Assembly: GCF_009905375.1 (NCBI RefSeq) | Contig: NC_133652.1 | Span: 19,022,850 to 19,086,849, forward strand | DNA from: Apium graveolens | Lineage: Eukaryota > Streptophyta > Magnoliopsida > Apiales > Apiaceae | Reading direction: 5' to 3' | DNA: 64,000 nt | Shown: piece after piece, positions 45,049 to 55,939 of the stretch | Layout: every line of letters begins with the position of its first letter | Numbering within the stretch: the stretch's first letter is position 1 | Translations under genes and position numbers: made by a program | Notes under the pieces: generated by a model | What the model was told of the DNA's origin: nothing | The model's database searches: none | The model's input: the letters and a program-made list of their open reading frames with translations, nothing else

Positions 45049-48000
45049 CACAACACAGGCTACTGAATTGAATGTTACTGAGTTGCCCTATCACAAAGTT
45101 GGCTGATACTCAACAAATTATGCTTGAGACCATCCACTAAGGCAACCTGTAATAACCCCAATTTTTGGAACTTTTGAAACCCTGATGAATAGTAACTTTT
45201 GCTGATGACGCTGATTAAGGAAAATTATCAGACCACACTATATAGGAGGAATGTTATGGAAATTCTAAGATCGTATTAGTATTCCATAAAGTAAATAAGT
45301 GTATGTAATGATCGTCAGAATCCAAATTCGAACACTTTAATTTTTCCGAAAATCCACCAGATACCGAAAGAATTGAATATAAGGTAACATAATTAAAGGG
45401 ATTTTAATTCAAAGATTTTAAGCAAGGATCATTAAAGGACTATAAAATATGAAGAGAGGGTTATGGAAGACCAAGTAATAAGATCTCAGATATGATCCCT
45501 CAAACGATCACCGAGAACGAGAGTGAAGCGAACCGTAAAACAAATAAGCGACCAAGGATCAAGCTTATACAAGTAACCAAAGGATTAACCAAATAATTAA
45601 GCACTAATCAAAGATATTAGTGGAGGATGCCATCATCAAACCATAAGGGAAGGACATATGGCAAAGGAATGATGCAAGCAATGACATGTGCGAGTGATGT
45701 CATCACTTTATCAAGATATTTGTTCAAAAATCTCCTCCACCAAGCATTTCTTTCTCATTTCCCAAGGAAAACTAAGAAAGGAAAAGCTCACCCCCATTTC
45801 TTTCTTCTTCCATTCGGCCTTTTCAAGAAATTAAGAAATAGATTTTCAAAACTCAAGTTCTAGGCCATGGAAAATTATAAGGTTTGTTTCCTTGGATCCT
45901 ATATTTCATAACTTAGTTATACCATGAGTTTAAGATCAAGATTCCATGGTTTGCTTAGCTAATCCACTCATCAAAGATGATGATGAATATTAGTGAATAG
46001 TAACTTACTTTGATTTTCTTGATTTTTATGAAAGCTTAAGGTTGATTAAGCATAGATCAAGGTTCCTAGAGGCTTGTTAGTGACTACCCACTATCCAAGG
46101 AAGGTATAAACTCATGAACCCTTAATTTTAAGTTTGGTTTGTTTGGATGATAATGGTTCAGATGAATGGGTTTAGTTTGATGTTGATGGATATTGGATTG
46201 TTGTTGAATTGGTGATGATTTGGTGTAGTTTAAACATTGGAAATCGTTAGGTTATAGCCGTCGTAATGCCCGATTTTCTATAAACTGTTTTGTGATTAAT
46301 TGTTGGACCCGAACATCCAATGCTATGAACTAACCAATTACATTATTAGATAGGTTATGTTTCAAGCTTCGTTTTGATATGTCGTTCGCTTAGATCAAAT
46401 TTACGGTTTAGGAGAAACGACCGTTTTAAGTAACGGCGTTTTGCGAACGAACCATTACCCCTTGCCTTACTTTGAAACCTTAGTTAAGGCCCTTAAATGC
46501 CTAATTGGAGTATGAAATAATTATGTAAAGTGGATTAGGCAGTTGGTAGAGTACTCGCGAAAGAATCGCCTTAAAATTCTTAATGGTTAATTTATTAAAA
46601 ATGGTGGAGCCGAGGGTACTCGAACGACTTATGTAATTCATTACGCGTAGAAGTGACCATAAGCGATGTTAGGGTTCAATTGGTTAAAGTCTAGTTTCTT
46701 AAGAGACCGGAGTTTAATTTCGACGTATGTTTTTGTTCATAGGTTATCGGACCCACTCTAAGCTTAAGTCTATCCGGGAACACTCAGGCAAGTTTTCTAC
46801 CCGTTATACTGTTGTTGTGATGTATATATGTATATGCATTATCTTGTGATAAGTGCATGATTATTATTAGCAAGGTCTTGCGATATATTGGAGCATGTGA
46901 TATGATATTTATATGCATGCCTGTTTCGTAATCTTGATATCTAATTGTTGATTCAAATGCTTATAAGTTGCATAATACCTATGCTAGAGATAAGTAGTAG
47001 TTGCGTATACCCTTAGTATAGGGGACCCAAAGGTGAACATTTTTTAAACCGGGAGTTGATGTTCCCGAGTATAATATATATATATATATATATATATAGT
47101 TTGCAAAACTATTAATCGAATAAGGTTTATTCGATAACTTTATTTTATTTAATGAATATTATTTTAAATATTCATTCGAGGACTTATGACTCCGCTTATT
47201 TTATTTAATGCATATTATTTTGAATATTCATTCAAGGACTTATGACTCCGCTTATTTATTAAATAATAATCTTTATTTTATTAAAGAATAATATTTCGAT
47301 AATCAAACTTATTTTCGATTATTCAAATAAAGATCGTACTTTCGTATAAGTATATCTTTGGTTATTTATTATTCATTTCAAGTATGAGTTTTAAAACTTC
47401 TAATTCAATTATGCTTATGGGAATATTATTTAAATAATAATATTCAGTTATTTTCTAATATATTGGGACTGATTTATTTTATTAAATCATCATTACTCTA
47501 AACATTCTTTAAAATATTTTCGAATCTTCAAAATGATTTTAAAAGTTAGAGCGGATTCCAAAACTCATTTTTAGGTTTAAGATCTTCCTTTCGTAAGGGA
47601 TTTAAATACTCGCTCAAAACCCGAGGGATCTGGCTCTGTGGTGTATTTTATATTTGCAACGAGGTTGCTGTTTTGAGAGTCTTTGATTACTTACCCAACA
47701 CTCGGGAAGTAAAATTCTTGGAACAAGTTAATCCATTAACAGGCATCGCCTGGGAAATATCGGTGAGTTTTCCTTTTCAACTAGATACGGCTTCTTGGTG
47801 GAGCCGTATCAACAAGTTTCTACTTGGGGAAAGGGGAGACGAGCTTTACGTTTCAGTGTCATGGATTTCATCTGAACTAGGAGTGGCGTAAGTGGTCGAA
47901 TGGAGCCGGCCCAGCCTTTTTTATTGGCTCAAATGGCCCGGAAGTTCCGCTAAGATGGTCCATTCCTTAGGAGTCCAGCGTTCGGTTGACAAGTAAATTC

Positions 48001-48384
48001 GACTGTTCTCCTCTACATGTAGAAAATGGTGGGGTTGCACTACTGCGACTGATCATCGCGAGTGGTCTTCCTTGCGCGGCAAACTCCCGTAATGAGTTCA
48101 TCATCCAGTTGGATATTTCTGCAACACTACCCAGAGCACTTCGAAATAAAGGCTACAGTTGGGCGATTGTTGAGTGTTGGCAGGGTCGAGTTTTCAAAAT
48201 GATGTTTTCATCAAATGAAGTATCTCGTAACTTCATTTCATTTTGATGATATTTCAAAGATTGATTCTATATAAGTTTTGTCTTGTAGCTTCATCTATGG
48301 GATGAACTATTTATACCTTGAACGATGGTAGTTCGAGTAGTATTCGGAAAATGATATAAGTATATTGGAGTATCTTGTAACTTA
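45049..48384 (+). repeat. Tandem duplication, unit 2 (copia tip plus LTR E)
   Basis: Repeats 28594-28803 joined to 41918-45048, without element B. Starts CACAACACAGG (copia D tip, 45049-45147), then LTR E from TGTAATAACCCC at 45148. Unit 1 is about 3341 bp without B and unit 2 is 3336 bp. The copies are nearly identical, with scattered changes. Unit 2 ends at CTTGTAACTT, where gag of F begins. Confidence 0.88.
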
Positions 48385-48845
48385 GCCCACTCCACTAGGA
48401 AATCAGGGGTGATGTCCTCATGTGTAGCCTCAACAATCCTCACAGCAGCTACTCTACGAAAGACCTGAAGCCTCTCTCTAAGTTGCCTCTCACCCCTCCC
48501 AACCTCTCTGGTACGCATGATATGCAATAACTCCCGAATCTGACCCTGTAGGAATCGCTGCTCCATAAGGCAAGTCTCAAATTGATGATATGGAACAGGA
48601 TAGGAAGAGAACTGGAAAGGTACTCCTGTAACTGAATGACCAGTGGAATCTGAATCAGCTGGTGGGGGTCCTCTGATAGGTGGCCTCATGCCTGGAGGTG
48701 GAATAGCTCACGGTGGTACAGGCTACAACAAAAGTGGAGGTAAAATAGCCAACAATGGTGGAACAACAGGACATGGATCTGAAGATGGTCCTCCAACTGA
48801 GGGCTCTGAGTGATCAGCTGATACGGGGATAAAAGAGTCAGCCAT
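48385..48845 (-). pseudogene. gag: Gag N-terminal fragment of gypsy element F
   Basis: Minus-strand frame starting at an ATG at 48845, about 180 bases after the PBS. It is Pro/Ser-rich at first, then a helical, Arg-rich segment (RGERQLRERLQVFRRVAA) and EDITPDFLVEWAKLQ. Two stops fall near 48723 and 48705. Position after a PBS and LTR identifies it as gag; the sequence itself I recognise only weakly. It is cut at 48384 by the tandem duplication; residues read beyond that point come from LTR E. Confidence 0.6.
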
Positions 48846-49025
48846 CGCTGCTATCTGAAATCATATCGTAATATAAAAACTCGAACCATAACGCGAATTA
48901 TGCTAATACATGTTATATCGAAGCACTCAACCTCTCGACGTTCTATCTTTCTATTCCTTACTTCTAATCCTACCCTCTACCCATTCCCGTTATCCTAGGC
49001 TTGTGTCAGTGACTTATAACCTGTA

Positions 49026-49037
49026 GCTCTGATACCA
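49026..49037 (-). promoter_or_regulatory. Primer binding site, element F
   Basis: TGGTATCAGAGC on the minus strand, four bases after the LTR end at 49042. Confidence 0.85.
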
Positions 49038-49041
49038 AACC

Positions 49042-50094
49042 TGTGGCGCCCTCCAAACCCGGGTCAGAAGTTTGGGGTCCACACACACACACCTTATTTA
49101 TAACCTGCTTAAAACAATAATTAAAGATAATAATAAAGATAATAATAATATACAGTGACCCTACTTACCAACTACCACGGATCGCAACAGGTTAAAGTAT
49201 GCACATAAGCCAAACACTTCTACTTATATTACAAACGTTCAAATCCCAACTATTCCAAACTCAGAACTTAGTATTAAACATTATTACAAACTTTTACAAT
49301 CTTAAATTATCCCAAAAGATGTCCGCTAGTTTAACCCGATCAACCTGGACCCCTAGCTCTCGCACTGGATTGGGGATCCTCGCTACCAACTGGTTCCTTC
49401 TTAACTGGGAAAGAACATAAACAACATCGCACAAATGAGCTAACTAGCTCAACAAGTCACAATGACAAGACTGAGAATAAAGATCATCAGGTGAAAAGAG
49501 TTATGATATCAAGTGAACAATGATTAATGATTTTGAATTGGATATTATATTTTTATTTTAAAAACTAAGGTTAGGCCGCTGATCAGTCACGCACTAACCC
49601 CGAGCAGGCACACAGCTCTGCTCTAATTACTGGATCCAAGGCACACATTGGCCTACTTGACCACTAATCTGGTCTGACCACGAATCTGGTCCACAATTTT
49701 ATAAAACAATCCAATTCTATCATAATAACAGAATACACAATGTAAAGGAATAAACAAACTCGTAAGTAATATTGGATGTTCAATAATGAAATGGTTTCAA
49801 TCTTCGCAAAGGATCAATATGTCAGTTTCAAAGAATGGCTGTTAGGTAATGAAAGAATTGGATAACAAAGGAATCAAGGTTCCAAGGTTACAAGGATTTG
49901 GTCTTTCAAGGCATATAATACAATGGTTTGAGTATATGAGCAATCTTGATTCAGTGTTTGGTATTTAGTATGTATGTATTTGTGGAGTAGTATCGTATAT
50001 CTGTGATTCGTATTTGGGTATACAACACTCAATGGTTCAGAAAGGATAAGGGTTACGGTTCAAAGATCAACAACTAGAATCAAGGTTTAGGTTT
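49042..50094 (-). repeat. LTR of gypsy element F, 3'-end part
   Basis: On the minus strand this LTR starts at 59545 (TGTAATATTCGGG) and ends here (GGAGGGCGCCACA). It is split by element G. Total length without G is about 3.31 kb. Contains a short (AC)n run at about 49079-49090. No gene seen. Confidence 0.82.
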
Positions 50095-51435
50095 TGAAAG
50101 GAATATGTCATAGCCTATTTGTTTATTCGAGGATTTAACTTAACTCAAATAAGAATGTAATAAGTAAATAGTGGATCGACCGTCAGAGAGATCTCGCAAC
50201 GTAACATCTGTCAGAGGATTCAGAAACAAGGTTCATCTACAGACTTGACGAAGTACTTCACTGGAAGAAGCTCAAGGAATTGATCAAGCCTCAGTGATAT
50301 AAATCAAGATTGTGGATTTAATCAAGTGACAGAGATCTCGTCAGAGTATCATTAATTACAAGGATTTAATCTGAAGAAAATCAGAGTATCAAAGTCAAGA
50401 CATGAAGAAACGTCACGGAAGTTAGTCACTCATGAACCAGACAGTACATCGAGTGTCAACATTGAAGTGGTGGAATTGATTCATATATTTCAGTGATTTT
50501 CAGAAGATATACAGAAGAATGGATGCTGCTCAAGATTAGTATTAATTCTCTATTAATTAATTAAGTCATATAATTTAATTAAGAAAATAAATTATATCTG
50601 CAAAGATTAATTTATTTGATTAATTGATTAATTAATTCTGAATTAATATTAAGAATTTTCAGAATTTAAATTGGTTTAAAAAATCTGTTTTAATTCAAAG
50701 ACAACTGATTGTATTTGTATGACAATCGGTATGACAATTGATAGTCATACCGAAAGTCATGCTAATTCAAAAGGATTCTCTTACTAGAATTATTGTAGGA
50801 TTTAAATCTATTTATTTTCAGCAAAAACAATCTGTTTGAACTACTATGACAATCGGTATGACAATTGATAGTCATACCGAAAGTCTTGCTAGTTCATTCT
50901 GATTGTCTTGCTAGTTCTAAACAATAGTCCTACCGATTGTCATTGCAGTTCAAGTGAGTCGGCTGTTGATTAAAAAGAAACAGAAGCAGCAAAAGTTCAT
51001 TTATCCAAAAACAAACAGAAGAACAAAGAACACAGCAGAAACAAAAGCAAAACATTTCATCTCTTCTCTGCAATACTTCAAGATCAAAATTCTAGTTTGT
51101 AAAGTTAAATCCAAACCACTAGAATTATTTATCTTGTTCTTGTGTAATAATCTAGCGAATCAAAATCCCTAGAACTTAATCTCAAATCGCGTTTAGCATT
51201 TGATTCTAATTATTACAAAAATAGAAAAAGTTCATGTCGAATTTATTCTAAATTTGTGATAATTAATTTGAGATTAATTCCTTGTAATCGATACAGTTGT
51301 TGTAACACCTTTCAAGTTTAATAATATTCTTATTTAACTTGAATTTTGTTTCATATTTTTTATTCCGCATTTTATCGATTATTCGGAGTTGTTTGTATTC
51401 AACCCCCCCTTCTACAAACACATTGGGACCTAACA
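50095..51435 (+). repeat. 5' LTR of element G
   Basis: TGAAAGGAATAT ... GGGACCTAACA, 1341 bp. Two perfect 10-bp inverted repeats TCGGTATGAC-n8-GTCATACCGA (50726-50753 and 50853-50880). Leader inverted repeat AATTCTAGT/ACTAGAATT at 51088-51126. Confidence 0.92.
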
Positions 51436-51437
51436 AT

Positions 51438-51449
51438 TGGTATCAGAGC
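51438..51449 (+). promoter_or_regulatory. Primer binding site, element G
   Basis: TGGTATCAGAGC two bases after the LTR end. Confidence 0.9.
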
Positions 51450-51531
51450 CTTCTGATTAACGAACAAATCAAGATCCTAGACTTTTGTGATTTTTCAACT
51501 CCTTGAATTTTTATTCATTCAAAAATTCATA

Positions 51532-53760
51532 ATGACTTCACAAAAAGTTGGAACCGTTTAAATTCCACAATTTGATAAAGAGAATTATATTATGTGGAAG
51601 AAGAAGATGCTCATGTTTTTACAAGTGGCAAATCCCAAATATTCAAACTTGTTAAAGAAGGGTATAAAAACTCCAATGGTTATTGAACCGGAGGTGATAG
51701 AAGATGATGTTGTGATCACCAAAGCCAGAACCTATCCAAAAGATCCTGAAGATTTTACTCCTGATGAAAAGGAAGAAGCCTCCTTGGATGCCAGCCTTCA
51801 ATTAATTTTAATTGATTCCCTTGATCCCTTGATGAATAGACATGTGATGAACTGTAAAAATTCCAAACACATGTGAGAAACTATTGAGGTGATCAATGAA
51901 GGCACAGAGGAAGTTAGGGAGAACAAGTTGGAGATCCTAACCTCTGAGTATGAACATTTCAAATCAAATCCAGGAGAAGGAATTACTGAAGTGTTTGAGA
52001 GGTACAATGCGTTGATCAACAACCTGAACATCAATGGAAAATTTTATTCAATCAGGGAGGTCAACAAAAAGTTCCTTTTAACACTGCCAACTCATCTTGA
52101 ACATAGAATCACTGCCATTAGAGAAGCTAGAGATCTGAGTGAGATTTCTTTGGACAGGCTCTATGGAGTGTTAAAAACCTACGAGTTAGAGCAGATTCAA
52201 CAGAAGGAAGTCTACGGGAAGGATAGAATGGTCAGCACATCTACTGCACTTGTAGCTGAAGGTCAACAACAACAACAATCTCAACAGTTAGAAAGAATGG
52301 TACAGTCTTCCAAGGCTGAGGAAAATATGTTAGTAGCAGAATATGATCCTCCTACTACAAATCAATCAAGTGATGATTTTTATTCCTTGGAAGAGCTGGA
52401 GCAATTAGAGGATGAGTCAATGGCCCAAATTATCAAGAGATTCTCCAATATCAGATTCAGGAGGAATCCCAAGCTTAAGTACAAGTCCAACTACAAATTC
52501 CAGAAAGGTGGATCTTCATCCTCTAACACCAGCAGTGGTGGATACAAAACAGGGATGGTTGATCGGAGCACCATTAGATGCTATAACTGCAATGAGTTGG
52601 GACACTTTGCCACAAAATGTAGGAAGCCAAAGCAAATAAAGAAGAACTCTGAGAGGGCTTATCTGGCAAAGGGAAGAAGCTGGGATGATACTGACAGTGA
52701 AGATGAAGAAGAAGGGAATCTTGCTCTTATGGCTATTGAGGGAAAAGCTTCATCGTCAAGAAAAGAGGTAAAACTTTCTGATGCTGAAATGGTTTATCAT
52801 CTAAGAGGTAACTTAGATTGTGCACGTCATGATAATGAACTGTTAAGTTTACAAATCAAAGACCTTGAGAAAGAGGTCAATGAATTAAGACTTGTGCACA
52901 TTAATCATGACAAATTAAAAGAACAAGTATCTTTTCTAGAGAATAGAGTTAATTGTTATATAAAACTCGAAACTATTCTCAAAGACAAGATCACCGGTCT
53001 TGAGACTAAGGTTAGAGCCTACTTCAATTCTTGTTCGAAGGCTAAAGAGTTCTACAGTAAGCAAGCTGTTAATAAAACATCTGGAATAGGTTATGATTAC
53101 AGTGTTTCTATTGGAGAATTAGGCATAAACTCCCCTCCTCATGTTTGTGCTAAAGGGAGGGAAGTACCACATGTGCTTAAGGGTGTTGATGAACCCCTCT
53201 ATAAACCATCAATTGCTGAACCATTTGATGCGACCTCTTCTGTTATTCAAGAACAAATACGTGCTGAGGATCATGCTAATGAGAAGATTGTTTCCAAGTC
53301 AAATGAGTCGAAATTACCAGTCAAAGTTGTGAAAGCAACTAAGACTAACTCAGACACACATGAGTTGGATAACAATAATGCCATGTCTACCATGCATAAA
53401 TTGCCTGCTATTAATCACTCTCATAAAGCATGTGGTATTGTTAATTGTATGTCTTGTGCGTTCAAGTTGATGTATGCTTATTTTAATGGTAAGCATGTTT
53501 CTAGTGATAAGACTACTCCTCGTCAGCATGTGAATAATAGAAAGCATGATAGGTCTAAGACTGCTAGTCCTTCTAAGGCTAGAAAGGAGACATTTGAGCC
53601 TAAGCCTAAACAGAAATTTGTTAAGGTTGTTTACAAGGTCAAATGTTCAGTCAGTGAGAAGGTTGAGAACATTAAAATTAAAAATGTTGTTTTGCCTGAC
53701 AAAGGACAGTTCTACAAGTATGCCGGGCCCAACCAAGCTTGGGTTCCGAAGAAGGTCTAA
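51532..53760 (+). pseudogene. gag: Gag of element G (two in-frame stops)
   Basis: About 743 codons from ATG at 51532. Copia Gag blocks: YIMWKKKMLMFL, EEASLDASLQLILIDSLD, GTEEVRENKLEIL, RLYGVLKTYELEQIQ. A CCHC knuckle CYNCNELGHFATKC is intact (about 52577-52620). A coiled coil (about 52790-53030) and a Lys-rich tail ending QAWVPKKV follow. In-frame stops at 51559 (TAA, codon 10) and 51874 (TGA); the 624 codons after that are open. No second zinc knuckle of the A/B type is seen, though a Cys-rich HKACGIVNCMSCAF stretch occurs. Confidence 0.88.
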
Positions 53761-53776
53761 TCCATTTGTAGTGCAG

Positions 53777-53967
53777 GGCATTAAACAGGTGAAACCGGGA
53801 GTGTAGATTCTTGAAAGTGGATCATCAAGACATATGACCGGAGATAGAGCCCTGCTATCAAATGTGGATTGAGAAAGCTGACCCCCTAGTTACCTTTGGA
53901 GATAACAGCAAAGGTTTATCCGAGGGATATGACTGTTTTCAAGCTGGTAATGTTATCATTGAACTTG
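53777..53967 (+). pseudogene. Protease stub of element G
   Basis: Reads GIKQVKPGV-stop-ILESGSSRHMTGD. The usual W before ILDSG is a stop (TAG), and the catalytic Asp of DSG is Glu (ESG), so it is dead twice over. The frame is lost after 'GNVIIE', where the rest of pol is missing. Confidence 0.75.
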
Positions 53968-55557
53968 TAAATAGTTTCTATATTTTTGCAATATTTATAT
54001 AAGTTTTTATTTGTATTTTCTTTAATTGTAAATATTGTATGATATATGAAATTGAATGCTGATATCTTGTTGATAGATATTTGGTATTTAATTCATTGAT
54101 ATTTGTTTTTATTATTATTATTATTTGTATTGTATTATTTTTTTTATTTTTATTTTTTATTTTATTTTATTTTATTTTAAATATTATGCAACATAACAGT
54201 TGGTATATAAAGTACCTGACAAGTATCGGTCAATGATATTTTGTTAACATTATGTCGCAGATATTTGTGAGCTTTTAACATGAATGAGAATTACTTAGAC
54301 TTTACCCTAAGTGATCAATGTTTTATCAAAAACTCATTCATATTGAAAAACATAATCAAGCTTCTTTCTACATTAGTGATTTCTTATTTCATGTAAAATC
54401 TTTTGAAATCACTATTGTACATCATTTTCTCTATAGTGCCATATATTCTGTGTTACAAGTTCAGTCTCCAATGACTTTCTTTCATTGACAGTCATGAGGT
54501 TGAAAACCCACAACATCTATCCCAGACTGTAAAGACAAACACAAAAATAGAACCAACCAACACTCTCTTACCACTAAATGTAGTATGAATGAGATAGTGC
54601 CTTAGTGCACCACATAAGGAAGATTCTGAAGTCAACCCAGTAGCTCTGTCTCCTACAAAGATGAGTAGTATTTAAACCGAGACAACTGCTAACCCCCATA
54701 CATCTTCTCAAAAAGATGTAATGGTTGAAAAGGCACAAAAACAGTTACTAGATTCATTCTCTCAACAGGATGCGTCTATTGAAATTTGCCTGTCGGCCAG
54801 GGTATCCTATGTAGTGTCACCACCTAAAATATAATTAATTCTTGATGCACAAGGAAAGGTTACACACACAAAGGATGAGTTGACGGAAACAAGAGTTTCG
54901 ACCATTTTAAGGTCAGATTCAATTGTTCAAGGTTCGTTAATGGACCAATTGCCTTTACAGGTGTTAGGAGAGGATACTGATCCAAAAGCCATATGTCAGT
55001 GGTCAGTGTCTACCTCCCCAGGCTTAAATCCCCTTGATGCATCTGTGGATAGTGGATCTGACATAAGCGCAGATCGGCAACTTGTTGACAATGATTCAGA
55101 TATCACCTGATGAGTCACAAGGAAATGTCTTCACATACATTAGAAGGGAACTTTGATCTTTATGCTAAATTCAATGGATCATTGTTTACCTTCCCAGAAT
55201 TCAAATCTGGAACCCTAAAAGGGAAACTAGCAACTTGTAAATTATGACTCAGATTCTTCTGACGAGTTTAACAAGGATGGGGATTTGTGAACTCCCATTG
55301 CACCACCTGTGACCTCCTTAAGGATGGCTAAGATGATTTTCCTTGCAGGTACAGCTGAAGTATGGAGCTATGAGAGGAGTGATACACTTGTGATAAAGAG
55401 TGTAAACACGAGTGGAGAGAAGAGTGAAACACATGTGAGGTACACTAAACAGAATCACACACTCACAGTGAGGACGAAACATAAACTGCTTGTTATTTCT
55501 TTTCCAACCAAGTGAAATATGAGAACTCCTTCAGACGACGGTATACATTCCTTCACT
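53968..55557 (+). other. Pol-less interval of G with ORF2 remnant
   Basis: AT-rich sequence, with a T/A low-complexity run at 54097-54180. From about 54690 a text 'VMVEKAQKQLLDSFSQQDASIE' (in two readable pieces) parallels 'VVVEKDSSSSLVASSQKDAPIE' in the ORF2 linker of A. The ORF at 54880-55110 (76 codons) continues the same kind of Ser/Asp-rich text. I infer a decayed ORF2. No integrase, RT or RNase H motif appears. Confidence 0.5.
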
Positions 55558-55711
55558 AAGGGGGAGATAAAAGCTTAAGTAATAGTTTGAAGGATTCCTC
55601 AACTAAGGGGGATAAATAGCAGGAAGAAAGAAAAAGGTAAAAGAACATGTACACTACACCAGGTGATCTTCTTTAAATCAGTTGATTATCATAGGGGGGA
55701 AGCAAGAGAGA
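55558..55711 (+). promoter_or_regulatory. Extra polypurine tracts in G
   Basis: AAGGGGGAGATAAAAG (55558-55573), AAGGGGGATAAATAG (55605-55619) and AGGGGGGAAGCAAGAGAGA (55693-55711), all upstream of the main tract at 55926-55938. Repeated tracts before the 3' LTR have been described in Sireviruses. Confidence 0.6.
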
Positions 55712-55770
55712 TATGTGCTTCTCAACAGGAAATGTGGTTGTACAAATGAAGATGGAACTACTTGAAGATA

Positions 55771-55789
55771 TGTTCAGTCTAGAGGAACA
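55771..55789 (+). ncRNA. Conserved hairpin, variant with compensatory pair (G)
   Basis: TGTTCAGTCTAGAGGAACA: stem TGTTC/GAACA, where A and B have TGCTC/GAGCA. The loop stays AGnCTAGAG. About 137 bases before the polypurine tract. Confidence 0.6.
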
Positions 55790-55899
55790 TCTAATTTGGA
55801 ATCTAGAAAATGTTATATTTATTCCAGAAACTTTTCTACTATTTACTTTGCATTTCTTTTTATATCTTTTTTTATTTGTTAGTTGAGTTATCCTCTAGG

Positions 55900-55939
55900 T
55901 ATTTGTGTGTTATTGTCTAACAAACAAATAGGGGGAGAT
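55900..55939 (+). promoter_or_regulatory. Polypurine tract of G with abutting stem-loop
   Basis: TATTTGTGTGTTA (55900-55912) pairs with TAACAAACAAATA (55918-55930), 12 of 13 pairs, 5-nt loop. GGGGGAGAT follows at once, then the LTR at 55940. The stem sequence is unrelated to those in A, B and C. Confidence 0.75.

Noticed and set aside
50954..51172. 72-codon ORF in LTR G, repeated at 56808-57026
   Set aside because: Repeated only because the LTR is. It covers the leader inverted repeat and has a Lys/Gln-rich composition of A-rich RNA.
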